Positions 16,694-25,767 of a stretch of 42,137 nt of DNA are shown piece by piece (position 1 is the stretch's first letter; every line of letters begins with the position of its first letter). Location: the IMG/VR virus record IMGVR_UViG_3300025168_014374, positions 1-42,137 of that record. The stretch is one strand, 5' to 3'. The position numbers were made by a program, and so were the translations under genes. Below the pieces are notes generated by a model. The model saw only the letters and a program-made list of their open reading frames with translations, ran no database searches and was not told the origin of the DNA. This stretch comes from a virus.

Positions 16694-17484
16694 AAATAGG
16701 AATAATAGGAATAGGTGTTGTAGGCAGTGCAATCAAATTTGGATTTGAATCATTAGGCCATACAGTTAAATTTCATGATACAAAATATGATACAAATTTA
16801 AATGATGTATCAGATACTGAAATATGCTATATATGTGTACCAACACCAATTGGGAATAATGGCAAATGTGATATTTCTATAGTTGAAGAAGTTATTGAAG
16901 AATTATATCATATCAATTATCAAGGAGTGATAGCAATTAAATCAACAGTAGTTCCTGGGACAACAAAAAGTATTAAAGAAAAATATAAAAATGCAAATAT
17001 ATGTTTTGTGCCAGAATTTTTAAGAGAAAGATGTGCAATTCCTGATTTTTGTGAAAATCATGATTTATTAGTTATAGGTACAGATGATAATAAGGCATTT
17101 GAATTAATTAAAAAATCTCATGGAAAATATCCAAAAAAAGTTATACAGGTTTCAGAAACAGAAGCAGAATTTTGTAAATATTTTAATAACATTTATAATG
17201 CAGTAGTAATAACTTTTGCAAATAGCTTTTATGAAGTATGTAAAGCTTCAAATGTTAATTATGGTAATATAAAAGATGCAATAGTCAATAGAGAAAATAT
17301 TTTAGATAAGTATTTGGATTGCAATGAAAACTTACGAGGTTTTGGTGGCATGTGTTTACCAAAAGATACTACTGCAATTGCGGCATTAGTAAAACAATTA
17401 AATTTAGATGTAGAATTTTTTGATACAATATTATCAGAAAATGAAAAATATAAAACAACAGTATTTAATGGGATGCGAAAATGA
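16690..17484 (+). CDS. UDP-sugar 6-dehydrogenase-like protein, lacking the C-terminal domain
   Basis: A UDP-glucose/GDP-mannose dehydrogenase family member that would oxidise a nucleotide hexose to the uronic acid. N-terminal GIIGIGVVG binds NAD; catalytic residues are seen in PEFLRE (108-113), K163 and N167 (CKYFNNIYN), and GFGGMCLPKD with nucleophile C222. At 264 residues it stops about 38 residues after that motif, whereas bacterial enzymes run to about 390-440 residues with a third, UDP-binding domain. A second truncated copy is at 34126. The missing domain could be supplied by another protein or may not be needed. Confidence 0.85.
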   Translation: MKIGIIGIGVVGSAIKFGFESLGHTVKFHDTKYDTNLNDVSDTEICYICVPTPIGNNGKCDISIVEEVIEELYHINYQGVIAIKSTVVPGTTKSIKEKYKNANICFVPEFLRERCAIPDFCENHDLLVIGTDDNKAFELIKKSHGKYPKKVIQVSETEAEFCKYFNNIYNAVVITFANSFYEVCKASNVNYGNIKDAIVNRENILDKYLDCNENLRGFGGMCLPKDTTAIAALVKQLNLDVEFFDTILSENEKYKTTVFNGMRK

Positions 17485-18488
17485 AAAAAATATTAGTAAC
17501 AGGTAGTCAAGGATTTATTGGAAGTTACATATGTAACGAATTATTAAACAATGGATATAAAGTTGTTGGAATTGATAATTATTCAAAATATGGAAAATTA
17601 TCAAGGCCACATGATACTCATAAAAATTTTACATTTTATGAAATAAATGTTCTAGATAATAAATTTGATCAAATATTTCAAACTGAACAACCAAATATGG
17701 TTATTGCAGGAGCTGCAATGATTGGTGGTATTAGTTATTTTCATAAGTTTGCATATGACTTGTTAGCTGAAAATGAAAGAATTATAGCTCAAACATTCGA
17801 TTCAGCAATTAAAGGACATAAGTCTGGTTATTTAGAACGTATATGTGTATTATCAAGTTCAATGGTATTTGAAGAAACAAATATATATCCGACACCAGAA
17901 ATAGAAACAAAAAAATGTCCGCCTCCTGCATCTACATATGGTTTTCAAAAATTAGCAGTTGAATATTTTGCAAAAGGCGCTCATGAACAATATGGCCTAC
18001 CTTATACAATTATTCGTCCATTTAATTGTGTTGGTGTTGGTGAAGAAGATTCTGTACATGAACATGAAGTTACAAGTGGTAATATAAAATTAATGATGTC
18101 ACATGTATTACCAGATTTAATTAATAAAATTCTTAAAGGACAGAGTCCATTACATATATTAGGAGAAGGTAATCAAGTTAGATGTTATACTAACGGAAAA
18201 GATTTAGCTAGGGGTATTAGAATGTGTATGGAAAGTGATAAAGCAATAAATACAGATTTTAATATTTCTACAAATGTTGCAACATCAGTATTAGAATTAG
18301 CAGAAATTATTTGGGAAAAATTAAATCCAGAATTGCCATTTGAATATATATCTGATGAACCTTATAGATATGATGTACAAAAAAGGATACCTGATACTAG
18401 TAAAGCAAAAAACATATTAGGATTTGAACATGAAATATCATTAGAAGAATCAATTAATGAAGTAATTGAATATATGAACAATAAATAA
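17481..18488 (+). CDS. NAD-dependent sugar epimerase/dehydratase (extended SDR)
   Basis: A 335-residue extended short-chain dehydrogenase. ILVTGSQGFIGSYI binds NAD (GxxGxxG); VLSSSMVFEE supplies the catalytic Ser; STYGFQK supplies the Tyr-x3-Lys pair. VIAGAAMIGGISYFHKFAYDL is reminiscent of GDP-fucose-synthase-like enzymes, while the C-terminal half resembles GalE/dehydratase-like SDRs. The substrate is a nucleotide sugar, not determinable here. It may act with the dehydrogenase just upstream, which it overlaps by ATGA. Confidence 0.82.
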   Translation: MKKILVTGSQGFIGSYICNELLNNGYKVVGIDNYSKYGKLSRPHDTHKNFTFYEINVLDNKFDQIFQTEQPNMVIAGAAMIGGISYFHKFAYDLLAENERIIAQTFDSAIKGHKSGYLERICVLSSSMVFEETNIYPTPEIETKKCPPPASTYGFQKLAVEYFAKGAHEQYGLPYTIIRPFNCVGVGEEDSVHEHEVTSGNIKLMMSHVLPDLINKILKGQSPLHILGEGNQVRCYTNGKDLARGIRMCMESDKAINTDFNISTNVATSVLELAEIIWEKLNPELPFEYISDEPYRYDVQKRIPDTSKAKNILGFEHEISLEESINEVIEYMNNK

Positions 18489-18496
18489 AGTATAAT

Positions 18497-19078
18497 ATGA
18501 ACAATTGTCAAGACGTAATAAATTATTTAATAACAGAACAAAAGTATACAAAATTTTTAGAATTAGGTGTACGTGAAAATAATGGAACATTATCTATTAA
18601 TCATATAAACTGTGAACATAAAGATGGTGTTGATATAATACCAGGGCGATGTAACTATACAATGACAACTGATAAATTTTTTAAAACAATACCAGATAGT
18701 CGTATGTATGATATAATATTTGTTGATGGTGATCATGAAAGGTCTCAAGTCTTTAAAGATATAAATAATTGTTTGAATCATTTAAATGAAGGCGGAGTAA
18801 TTTTATGTCACGATATTAATCCAATTTCAGAAATGCATTTGCTTCCAAGATATTCTCATTCAGCATGGGAGGCCTGGGTAGAATTAAGAAGTACAAGAAC
18901 AGATTTAGAAATGCATGCAATGAATGTAGATTTAGGTCCTGGTATTATTCGTAAAGGAAGTCAAGAAATTTATTCAGATGAAATTGAATATACATGGGAT
19001 TATTTAAATACAAATCGTAAACAATTATTAAATGAAATAAGTGTAGATGAATTGAGATCAATTTTTGGAAGTAAATAA
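18497..19078 (+). CDS. Class I SAM-dependent methyltransferase
   Basis: A 193-residue protein with the SAM-binding strand-loop FLELGVRENNGTL (18-30) and the later acidic motif YDIIFVDGDHERSQVFKDINN, the pattern of Methyltransf_24-type small methyltransferases of glycan clusters. LNEGGVILCHDINP follows as usual. It probably O-methylates a sugar, though the acceptor is unknown. A MTase domain of the same general type is fused to a glycosyltransferase at 27412. Confidence 0.82.
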   Translation: MNNCQDVINYLITEQKYTKFLELGVRENNGTLSINHINCEHKDGVDIIPGRCNYTMTTDKFFKTIPDSRMYDIIFVDGDHERSQVFKDINNCLNHLNEGGVILCHDINPISEMHLLPRYSHSAWEAWVELRSTRTDLEMHAMNVDLGPGIIRKGSQEIYSDEIEYTWDYLNTNRKQLLNEISVDELRSIFGSK

Positions 19079-19731
19079 TGCAAGTAGGTTTATTAGGTTA
19101 TGGATATTGGGGTAAGATATTATTATCTAAATTAGAACAGTTAGATAATATAGAAGTGATGTGGACTTGTACATCTCAAGATGAATGGTGGACAAATATT
19201 ATTGATCTAGATTGGGTATTTATCGCAACTCCAAATGATATACATTATAAACAAGTAAAGCATTTTATAGAACAAGGAGTAAATGTATTCTGTGAAAAAC
19301 CATTAACACCAACATATGAACAATCGAAAGAATTATTTGATTTGGCAGAAAAACATGATGTAAAATTATATGTTGATGATGTATTTAATTATAGAACAGA
19401 ACGAAATATTATCAATACTTTGACTAAACCTATAGAGGTTGTATGGAATAAAGTAAGTGATAATACATTATATGATTTAATGTATCATGATTTGTATTTA
19501 CTTTGGCCATATTGGTCATATTCAAATGATATAAAATTTAATTATGGTCAATCTGATGATAGAACTCATAAGATTAATGATATAGATTTTACTACTTCAA
19601 AAGACAGTAATGATGCATTATTTGATATGTTAAATAAAGTGTTATTCGGGAATCCAAATTACAAATATAATAAAACAATATCACTAATGTGTAACAAAGT
19701 AATAGATGATCTGAATGCAGAAAAGGATTAA
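19078..19731 (+). CDS. Gfo/Idh/MocA-family oxidoreductase, short form
   Basis: A 217-residue NAD(P)-binding protein: LLGYGYWGK (5-13) is the dinucleotide loop, VFIATPNDIHY and NVFCEKPLTPTY (with E73-K74-P75) are the family signatures. Family members are usually 330-390 residues with a C-terminal beta-sheet domain; here only about 100 residues follow the EKP motif, so the second domain is reduced. The reading frame ends cleanly and overlaps the next gene by 17 bases, so this looks like a natural short form. The substrate is likely a (nucleotide-)sugar. Confidence 0.82.
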   Translation: MQVGLLGYGYWGKILLSKLEQLDNIEVMWTCTSQDEWWTNIIDLDWVFIATPNDIHYKQVKHFIEQGVNVFCEKPLTPTYEQSKELFDLAEKHDVKLYVDDVFNYRTERNIINTLTKPIEVVWNKVSDNTLYDLMYHDLYLLWPYWSYSNDIKFNYGQSDDRTHKINDIDFTTSKDSNDALFDMLNKVLFGNPNYKYNKTISLMCNKVIDDLNAEKD

Positions 19732-20686
19732 AATAATAGGAGCTGGATTATTTGGCTGTGCCATAGGGTACGAATTGAGCCGGGTCGGCCATCATGTAAC
19801 TATTATTGAACAAGATAGTGATATAATGCAACGTGCTTCCAAAGCCAATCATAATAGATTACATTTAGGATATCATTATCCTAGAAGTGTTGAAACTGCA
19901 GAACAAAGTTTAGATGGGTTAATATCATTTCTTACTAATTATAAAGAAGCTATTGTATCTCATTTTCCAAATTATTATATGATAGCTAAAGATAATAGTC
20001 ATGTTACTGCAGAAGAATATATTAAGTTCTGCGATGACGTAAAAATAGATTATACAATACAATTTCCAATTAAATCATTAGTTAATAAACAATTAATAGA
20101 TTTATCAATAATTACAGATGAAGCAGTATTTGATTATGATATTTTAAAGTTAATAGTAAAGAAATATATCAAAGGAATTGATGTAAAATTAAATACAGTA
20201 TTTGATGGCAATATAAATGATTGTGATTATTTAATAAATACAACATATGCTAATATAAATGAAGTCAATAAATTATTAGGAGTTCCAGAACTAAAATTAA
20301 AATTACAAGATGTAGTTGTGCCATATTTTAAAATGAAATCTAAACCATTCGGTGTAACTATAATGGACGGGCCATTTTGTAGTGTAATGCCAAAAGGAAA
20401 AAATCCAAATGAATTTTTATTATATAGTGTAGAACATTCATTAGTTAAAAATAATAATTTAGATATAGACAATATCTATAAACAATCAGAAAAATATTTT
20501 CCATTTCTTAAAGATGTCGATCGATTAGGATATTGGAGAACAGAAAGAGCATTACCAATAAATGATAATGACGAAAGATTATCAGAAATATTTACATATA
20601 AAGATCATCCAAAAATTATAAATGTATTATCTGGTAAAGTATCAACATGTCACAAATTAGGACAAGAAATAAAGAAACTGATATGA
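19715..20686 (+). CDS. FAD-dependent oxidoreductase (DAO-like)
   Basis: A 323-residue flavoprotein beginning RIKIIGAGLFGCAIGYEL, an FAD-binding GxGxxG loop, with VTIIEQDSDIMQRAS where E binds ribose. NHNRLHLGYHYPRS follows, a segment typical of FAD oxidoreductases found in O-antigen clusters. The C-terminus has VLSGKVSTCHKLGQEI. The reaction is unknown; these proteins are predicted to oxidise an amine or alcohol on a sugar-derived substrate. It is translationally coupled to the Gfo/Idh protein. Confidence 0.8.
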   Translation: MQKRIKIIGAGLFGCAIGYELSRVGHHVTIIEQDSDIMQRASKANHNRLHLGYHYPRSVETAEQSLDGLISFLTNYKEAIVSHFPNYYMIAKDNSHVTAEEYIKFCDDVKIDYTIQFPIKSLVNKQLIDLSIITDEAVFDYDILKLIVKKYIKGIDVKLNTVFDGNINDCDYLINTTYANINEVNKLLGVPELKLKLQDVVVPYFKMKSKPFGVTIMDGPFCSVMPKGKNPNEFLLYSVEHSLVKNNNLDIDNIYKQSEKYFPFLKDVDRLGYWRTERALPINDNDERLSEIFTYKDHPKIINVLSGKVSTCHKLGQEIKKLI

Positions 20687-22074
20687 AACAAAAAGATGAA
20701 ATCTTATTACAAGAGCTTAACAATAAAATGTTAAATAAAATTCCATTTGCATTTTCAAGATGGGGAGATGGAGAATGGTTATGTTTAGAAAAAATAGATG
20801 ATGCAGATTGTGATGGCAACATATACTATAAAGATTTAAGCGAAAGATTAAAGAAAATAGCTACAGTTACTCAGCCATATTATATGGGACATCAACATGG
20901 TGAGCCAACACCAAATAATCATTCATTAGCAATTGACAAAAAGGCATATCCACAAACATGGGTTAATTCTGATATATGGCATGACTTGAGTATAGAACGT
21001 GGAATGAAAGAAATATTTAATGTACTAAATAACGTACATGTAGTACTTGTAGGTAATAAATCATTATCAGCATTACCATTTATAAATGAATTTGTAGAGA
21101 TACCTATTAAGAATGTTTGGTTACAATATGATGAAGTTTTAGATAAAATAAAATCTAAAATTAAACCAAATGAACATAAAGTATTTTTACTTGCAATGGG
21201 AAGAGCAACTAATGTATTTATTGACGATCTTTGGTCTTATAATGATGAAAATACATTTATGGCAGCCAGTAGTGCATTTGATCCATATGTAGGAAGAAAA
21301 ACAAGAGGGTATCATCATCGACTAACAAATATACATAAAGTATATGAAAAACAAACAAAGGTCGCATATACATTTACATTCCATCATTCAGAAAAAATAA
21401 GACCTGCAGGAAAGGAAGTAACGTTACCTAGTGTAGAAAGTTTTTATAATAATTGTAACTATAATTTTGAAACATTTATAATTGATAATCAATCTGAACC
21501 AAGAACATCCTTTTCAGAAATAATTGATACATCAACAGAAAATATGCATTATACATATGTTGAAAATCAATTTGAAAAAGGAATAACAGGTGCATGGGAT
21601 TTAGGAGTTAGGAATGCAATAGAAGCTGGAAGTGATATAATTATTTTGGCAGGTGATGATATAGTATTTGATGATACAATAAATAATCTTATCAATTATA
21701 TTGAAAATGATATAGATAGTGATAATTCTATATACGGCCCAGTAGCTTCAGGGATAACAAATCAAATTCAATTATCTGATAAACCAACCGATAAAATAAC
21801 TCAGATATTAGGTTCTAAATTTTTACAACATTTAGGTGGTCATTTATATGCATTCACGAAAGAATTTTATCATAAATATAAACAACCAAATGGTGAACTG
21901 TTTATAATTAATCAACATCATAACGGCGGAGATGGTAAATGGGGTGGTAATGAAGGAAATGTCATGTGTTGGGCAGAACAAGGAGCTAAATGCATTTTAG
22001 TAGGAACATGCCATGTACATCATCAAATAGAAACAAGAAGATCCTGGGCAATTGCAAAAGATTTAGACAAATGA
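20683..22074 (+). CDS. Two-domain glycosyltransferase: GT-D (DUF1792-like) fused to GT-A
   Basis: 463 residues from ATG 20683, which overlaps the previous stop as ATGA; a longer frame from 20647 is rejected because it would run deep into the preceding gene. Residues 1-215 begin PFAFSRWGDGEWLCLE (RWGDGE 26-31), the hallmark of the GT-D/DUF1792 fold, and contain VVLVGNKSL and VFLLAMGRATNVFIDDLW. From about 228 a GT-A-like domain follows: FIIDNQSEP, then IILAGDDIVFD (acidic GDD at 324-326) and HLGGHLYAFTKEFYHK. The two domains probably add two sugars in sequence. Confidence 0.78.
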   Translation: MKQKDEILLQELNNKMLNKIPFAFSRWGDGEWLCLEKIDDADCDGNIYYKDLSERLKKIATVTQPYYMGHQHGEPTPNNHSLAIDKKAYPQTWVNSDIWHDLSIERGMKEIFNVLNNVHVVLVGNKSLSALPFINEFVEIPIKNVWLQYDEVLDKIKSKIKPNEHKVFLLAMGRATNVFIDDLWSYNDENTFMAASSAFDPYVGRKTRGYHHRLTNIHKVYEKQTKVAYTFTFHHSEKIRPAGKEVTLPSVESFYNNCNYNFETFIIDNQSEPRTSFSEIIDTSTENMHYTYVENQFEKGITGAWDLGVRNAIEAGSDIIILAGDDIVFDDTINNLINYIENDIDSDNSIYGPVASGITNQIQLSDKPTDKITQILGSKFLQHLGGHLYAFTKEFYHKYKQPNGELFIINQHHNGGDGKWGGNEGNVMCWAEQGAKCILVGTCHVHHQIETRRSWAIAKDLDK

Positions 22075-22784
22075 AAATTTATATAACTACATGTGATCAA
22101 AGAATTGATCAAACTATTGAAATGTATGAATATTGTATACAAAAATATTGGCCACAAGCTGATGTTTATGTGTTAGGATATAAACAACCAGTATATAAAT
22201 CAGATACCATTAAATTTATTTCATTAGGAGAAGATAAAGGTCCAAATCATTTAAATAAACAATTGTATGAATATTTTTCTTCGGTCGAAGATAAAAATTT
22301 TATTTTTAATGTCGATGATATGCCAATCATTCGTCCTGTAGATAATGAATTAATAACATATACTAAAGAATTGCTAGAATCAAATAAAGAAATAGGCAGA
22401 ATTGGATTATCCGCGGATAATTCAAATAGACCTTATATAAAAATTTCTGATATTGATAATTCAAATTATAGTTTATTCGAAAATACAAATACAGTAGGAG
22501 AAACGTATAAATTATCTGCGGTATGGTCAGCATGGAATCGTGAATATTTTTTATTATATCTTAATCAATATGATAATTTATGGCAATGGGAAGTAAAAGG
22601 ATCATCAAAAAGTAATTCAGATAATTTTAAAATATTAGGATTTATACCAGCACCAATTTGGTTTGCACATTTAATCAAACAAGGAACATTTAAAAGTACT
22701 TGGAATCTTGAAGGAGTTGGACATAAATTTGCCGCGGATCAAGTGGATCAAAACAAAATAAAAAGTATATATGACATCAAATAA
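22071..22784 (+). CDS. Glycosyltransferase-like protein (GT-A type)
   Basis: 237 residues starting at ATG 22071 in an ATGA overlap; a longer upstream frame lies inside the previous gene. It begins MKIYITTCDQRIDQTIEMYEYCI and has NFIFNVDDMPIIRP, whose VDD (81-83) fits the metal-binding motif of GT-A enzymes, followed by SAVWSAWNREYFL and a GVGHKFAADQ tail. The similarity is to pattern and context, not to a named family. The acceptor is unknown. Confidence 0.65.
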   Translation: MKIYITTCDQRIDQTIEMYEYCIQKYWPQADVYVLGYKQPVYKSDTIKFISLGEDKGPNHLNKQLYEYFSSVEDKNFIFNVDDMPIIRPVDNELITYTKELLESNKEIGRIGLSADNSNRPYIKISDIDNSNYSLFENTNTVGETYKLSAVWSAWNREYFLLYLNQYDNLWQWEVKGSSKSNSDNFKILGFIPAPIWFAHLIKQGTFKSTWNLEGVGHKFAADQVDQNKIKSIYDIK

Positions 22785-23664
22785 AATATTAGTAACAGGA
22801 GGGACAGGAATGTTAGGTAAACATCTTCAAGATATAATACCTAATGCTATATATGTTGGCAAACTATATGATTTAACTAATTGGATAACTGTTGATAAAT
22901 TATTTTTAAAAGTAAAGCCTACTCATGTAATTCACCTTGCAGCAAAAGTTGGAGGCATTCAAGATAATATAAATCACCCAGCTGATTTTTTTGATGATAA
23001 TATTTTAATTAATACTCACGTTTTAAAGGCAAGTCATAAATATAATGTAAAAAGATTTATAGGAATGTTGAGTACATGTGTATATCCAGATATTGTATCA
23101 ACATATCCCATGAAAGAAGATGATCTATTTTCAGGACCTCCAACTACGACAAACTTTAGTTATGGTTATGCTAAAAGATGTTTAGCTGTACAGATAAATG
23201 CATACAATCAACAATATGGAACAAATTACAATTATCTAATTCCATGCAATCTATATAGCGAGTATGATAATTTCAGTAATGGAGAAAAAATGCATTTTAT
23301 TACTGCACTTCTTAAAAAAATAAAAGAATCAGATAATGAGCTCAATTTATTAGGCACAGGTAAATCATTAAGACAATTTATGTATGCAGGAGATTTAGCA
23401 AAAGTTATTAAAGAAATTATTGATAAAAATATAACAGAAAATTTCAACGTTGCTAGTTCAGAAAATTATTCAATAAACGAATTAGTACAAAAAACCTTAG
23501 GTTCTTTGAATAAAAATCATTATATTAAATATAATAATAATGCCAATTTAGACGGACAGTATCGTAAAGATGTATGTTCAGACAAAATGAAAAGTGTATT
23601 ACCTGACTTTAAATTTACAAAATTTGAAGATGGAATTAAACAAGTTTATGATAAAATTAGTTAA
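22771..23664 (+). CDS. GDP-L-fucose synthase-like / GDP-colitose synthase-like (Fcl/ColC)
   Basis: A 297-residue extended SDR close to GDP-4-keto-6-deoxymannose epimerase-reductases: ILVTGGTGMLGKHL (cofactor loop), HLAAKVGGIQDN, MLSTCVYPD (catalytic Ser), SYGYAKR (Tyr-x3-Lys) and PCNLYSEYDNF. It would epimerise C5 (and C3 in Fcl) and reduce C4. It is followed directly by a ColD-like 3-dehydratase and by gmd, so ColC (giving GDP-L-colitose) is as likely as Fcl (giving GDP-L-fucose). The 14-base overlap with the gene before is usual for this run. Confidence 0.82.
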   Translation: MTSNKILVTGGTGMLGKHLQDIIPNAIYVGKLYDLTNWITVDKLFLKVKPTHVIHLAAKVGGIQDNINHPADFFDDNILINTHVLKASHKYNVKRFIGMLSTCVYPDIVSTYPMKEDDLFSGPPTTTNFSYGYAKRCLAVQINAYNQQYGTNYNYLIPCNLYSEYDNFSNGEKMHFITALLKKIKESDNELNLLGTGKSLRQFMYAGDLAKVIKEIIDKNITENFNVASSENYSINELVQKTLGSLNKNHYIKYNNNANLDGQYRKDVCSDKMKSVLPDFKFTKFEDGIKQVYDKIS

Positions 23665-24793
23665 CGATACAATAAATAATAAAGATATAGATCAATTAGT
23701 TAATTGGTTAAAAACATATCCAAGATTAACTAAAGGTGAATTGACTGTACAGTTAGAACACAAGTGGTCTGATTGGTTAGGTGTGAAAAATTCTATATTT
23801 TGTAATTCAGGCTCTTCTGCAAATTTATTAATGTTATGGGCTTTAGTTGAAGCCGGTAGAATTACTAGAGATGCAAAAGTAGTTGTTCCATCTGTTGCAT
23901 GGGCAACTGATTTAGCTCCAGTGATGCAATTAGGTATGACGCCTATATTATGCGATTCTAATTTAGATAATTTATCAGTTGATTTAGATCATTTAGAAAA
24001 TATATTTAAAGAAACAAAACCTGAGATATTATTATTAGTTTCTGTATTAGGTTTAGTTCCTGATATGAATTGTATAACTTATTTATGTTCAAAATATAAT
24101 GTTATTTTATTAGAAGATACATGCGAAAGTATGGGGTCTCAATATCAGGATAGAAATTTAGGAACATATGGATTAATGTCTAGTTTTTCAACTTACTTTG
24201 GACATCATATATCAACTATTGAAGGAGGATTTGTTTCTACTAATGATGATGAGTTATATGAAGTTCTTAAATCAATAAGAAGTCATGGGTGGGATAGAGA
24301 TGCAAGTCCAGAATATAGTAAACAGTTAAGAGATAAATGGAATACTTCTGATTTTGATTCTTTATATACATTTTACCATTCAGGATTTAATTTAAGATCT
24401 ACTGATTTACAAGCATATATTGGTTTAGGTCAAATAGATAAATTAGATGATATATTAATTAAGAGAAATAAAAACTTTAAAATATATCAAGAGGAGTTAG
24501 CTAATTATAGGCCCTATATATTAGATTGGCCAGAAAATTTTGTATCTAACTTTGCATACCCAGTTATTGCCAAAAATAGAGATGAAATTGTAGAGCGATT
24601 ACAAAAAGCTAATATTGAAGTACGACCTATGATATGTGGTTCAATGGGAACTCAACCATTTTATGTAAAAAAGTATGGAAGAAATGAATTACCAAATGTA
24701 TCAGTTATAGACAAGTATGGATTCTATGTTCCTAATCATCCAGGACTAGATAAAAATGATATTATAAAAATAACAGAAGTTATTAAAAAATGA
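23648..24793 (+). CDS. colD: PLP-dependent sugar 3-dehydratase, ColD-like (DegT/AHBA family)
   Basis: 381 residues from ATG 23648 (17-base overlap); an upstream frame start at 23594 would overlap the Fcl-like gene more. The fold I aspartate aminotransferase pattern is clear: FCNSGSSANLLMLWAL, VVPSVAWATDLAPV, ILLEDTCESMGSQY and then SFSTYFGHHISTIEGGFVST. The internal-aldimine lysine expected six residues before the EGG glutamate is replaced by His186. This Lys-to-His change defines the PLP/PMP-dependent 3-dehydratases such as ColD, which makes GDP-4-keto-3,6-dideoxymannose. The neighbouring gmd supplies its substrate. Confidence 0.82.
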   Translation: MIKLVNDTINNKDIDQLVNWLKTYPRLTKGELTVQLEHKWSDWLGVKNSIFCNSGSSANLLMLWALVEAGRITRDAKVVVPSVAWATDLAPVMQLGMTPILCDSNLDNLSVDLDHLENIFKETKPEILLLVSVLGLVPDMNCITYLCSKYNVILLEDTCESMGSQYQDRNLGTYGLMSSFSTYFGHHISTIEGGFVSTNDDELYEVLKSIRSHGWDRDASPEYSKQLRDKWNTSDFDSLYTFYHSGFNLRSTDLQAYIGLGQIDKLDDILIKRNKNFKIYQEELANYRPYILDWPENFVSNFAYPVIAKNRDEIVERLQKANIEVRPMICGSMGTQPFYVKKYGRNELPNVSVIDKYGFYVPNHPGLDKNDIIKITEVIKK

Positions 24794-25767
24794 AAAAAGC
24801 ATTAATAACAGGAATAAACGGACAGGATGGAAGTTATCTTGCTGAATTATTATTAGATAAAGGATATGAAGTATGGGGTATATTAAAGAGAAACTCTGTA
24901 GCCGAGAATCAAACAGCCAGAATACCTGATCATATATTTAACCAAATCAAATTAGAATATGCTGATATGTTAGATATGTCATCATTAATTAGAGTACTAC
25001 AATTATGTAAGCCTGATGAGATATATAACCTTGCAGCTCAATCACATGTAAGAATTAGTTTTGATATGCCTATATATACAACTCATTCAATTGCAACAGG
25101 AACATTAAATTTATTAGAAGCTGTACGATTAACATGTCAAGAAACTAAAATATACCAAGCAAGTTCATCAGAAATGTTTGGTAATAATATAGATGATGAT
25201 GGATATCAAAGAGAAACCACTCCTATGAATCCAGTTTCTCCTTATGGTTGTGCAAAAGTATATGCGTATAATATATGTAGAAACTACAGAAATGCATATG
25301 ATATGTTTATATCAAATGGAATACTTTTTAATCATGAATCACCAAGAAGAGGAATTAATTTTGTAACTAATAAAGTCGTAAAAGAGGCTGTGAAAATAAA
25401 ATTAGGATTATCTGATACATTAAAATTAGGTAATTTAGATGCTAGTAGAGATTGGGGCCATGCACAAGACTATGTTTATGCTATGTGGTTAATGTTACAA
25501 CAAAATAAATCAGATGATTTTGTTTGTGCATCAGGAGTATCTCATACGGTTAAGGAGTTAGTAGAATATGTTTTTGGAAAATTAGATTTGAATTGGAAAG
25601 ATTATGTTGAAACAGATAAAAAGTATATGAGATCAGAAGAGTTAGAATTTTTAAAAGGCGACTGTTCAAAAGCACGAAAAGAATTAGGTTGGATACAGTT
25701 GTATACATTTGAATCAATGTTAGATGAAATGATAGAATATTGGTTAGAAAATCAAAATAAATTATGA
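24790..25767 (+). CDS. gmd: GDP-mannose 4,6-dehydratase
   Basis: A 325-residue extended SDR of the GMD type: ALITGINGQDGSYLAELLL (NADP loop at 8-14), YNLAAQSHVRISF, the catalytic SSSEMFG, YGCAK, NHESPRRGINFVTNK and DASRDWGHAQDYV, all near-invariant GMD motifs. It converts GDP-D-mannose to GDP-4-keto-6-deoxymannose. It is a little shorter than the usual 345-370 residues. GDP-mannose must come from the host or from outside the window. The product would feed the ColD-like and Fcl/ColC-like enzymes directly upstream. Confidence 0.95.
   Translation: MKKALITGINGQDGSYLAELLLDKGYEVWGILKRNSVAENQTARIPDHIFNQIKLEYADMLDMSSLIRVLQLCKPDEIYNLAAQSHVRISFDMPIYTTHSIATGTLNLLEAVRLTCQETKIYQASSSEMFGNNIDDDGYQRETTPMNPVSPYGCAKVYAYNICRNYRNAYDMFISNGILFNHESPRRGINFVTNKVVKEAVKIKLGLSDTLKLGNLDASRDWGHAQDYVYAMWLMLQQNKSDDFVCASGVSHTVKELVEYVFGKLDLNWKDYVETDKKYMRSEELEFLKGDCSKARKELGWIQLYTFESMLDEMIEYWLENQNKL

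Noticed and set aside
23648-24793. Ordinary DegT-family sugar aminotransferase
   Set aside because: The essential PLP lysine is replaced by His186, so a 3-dehydratase is more likely.
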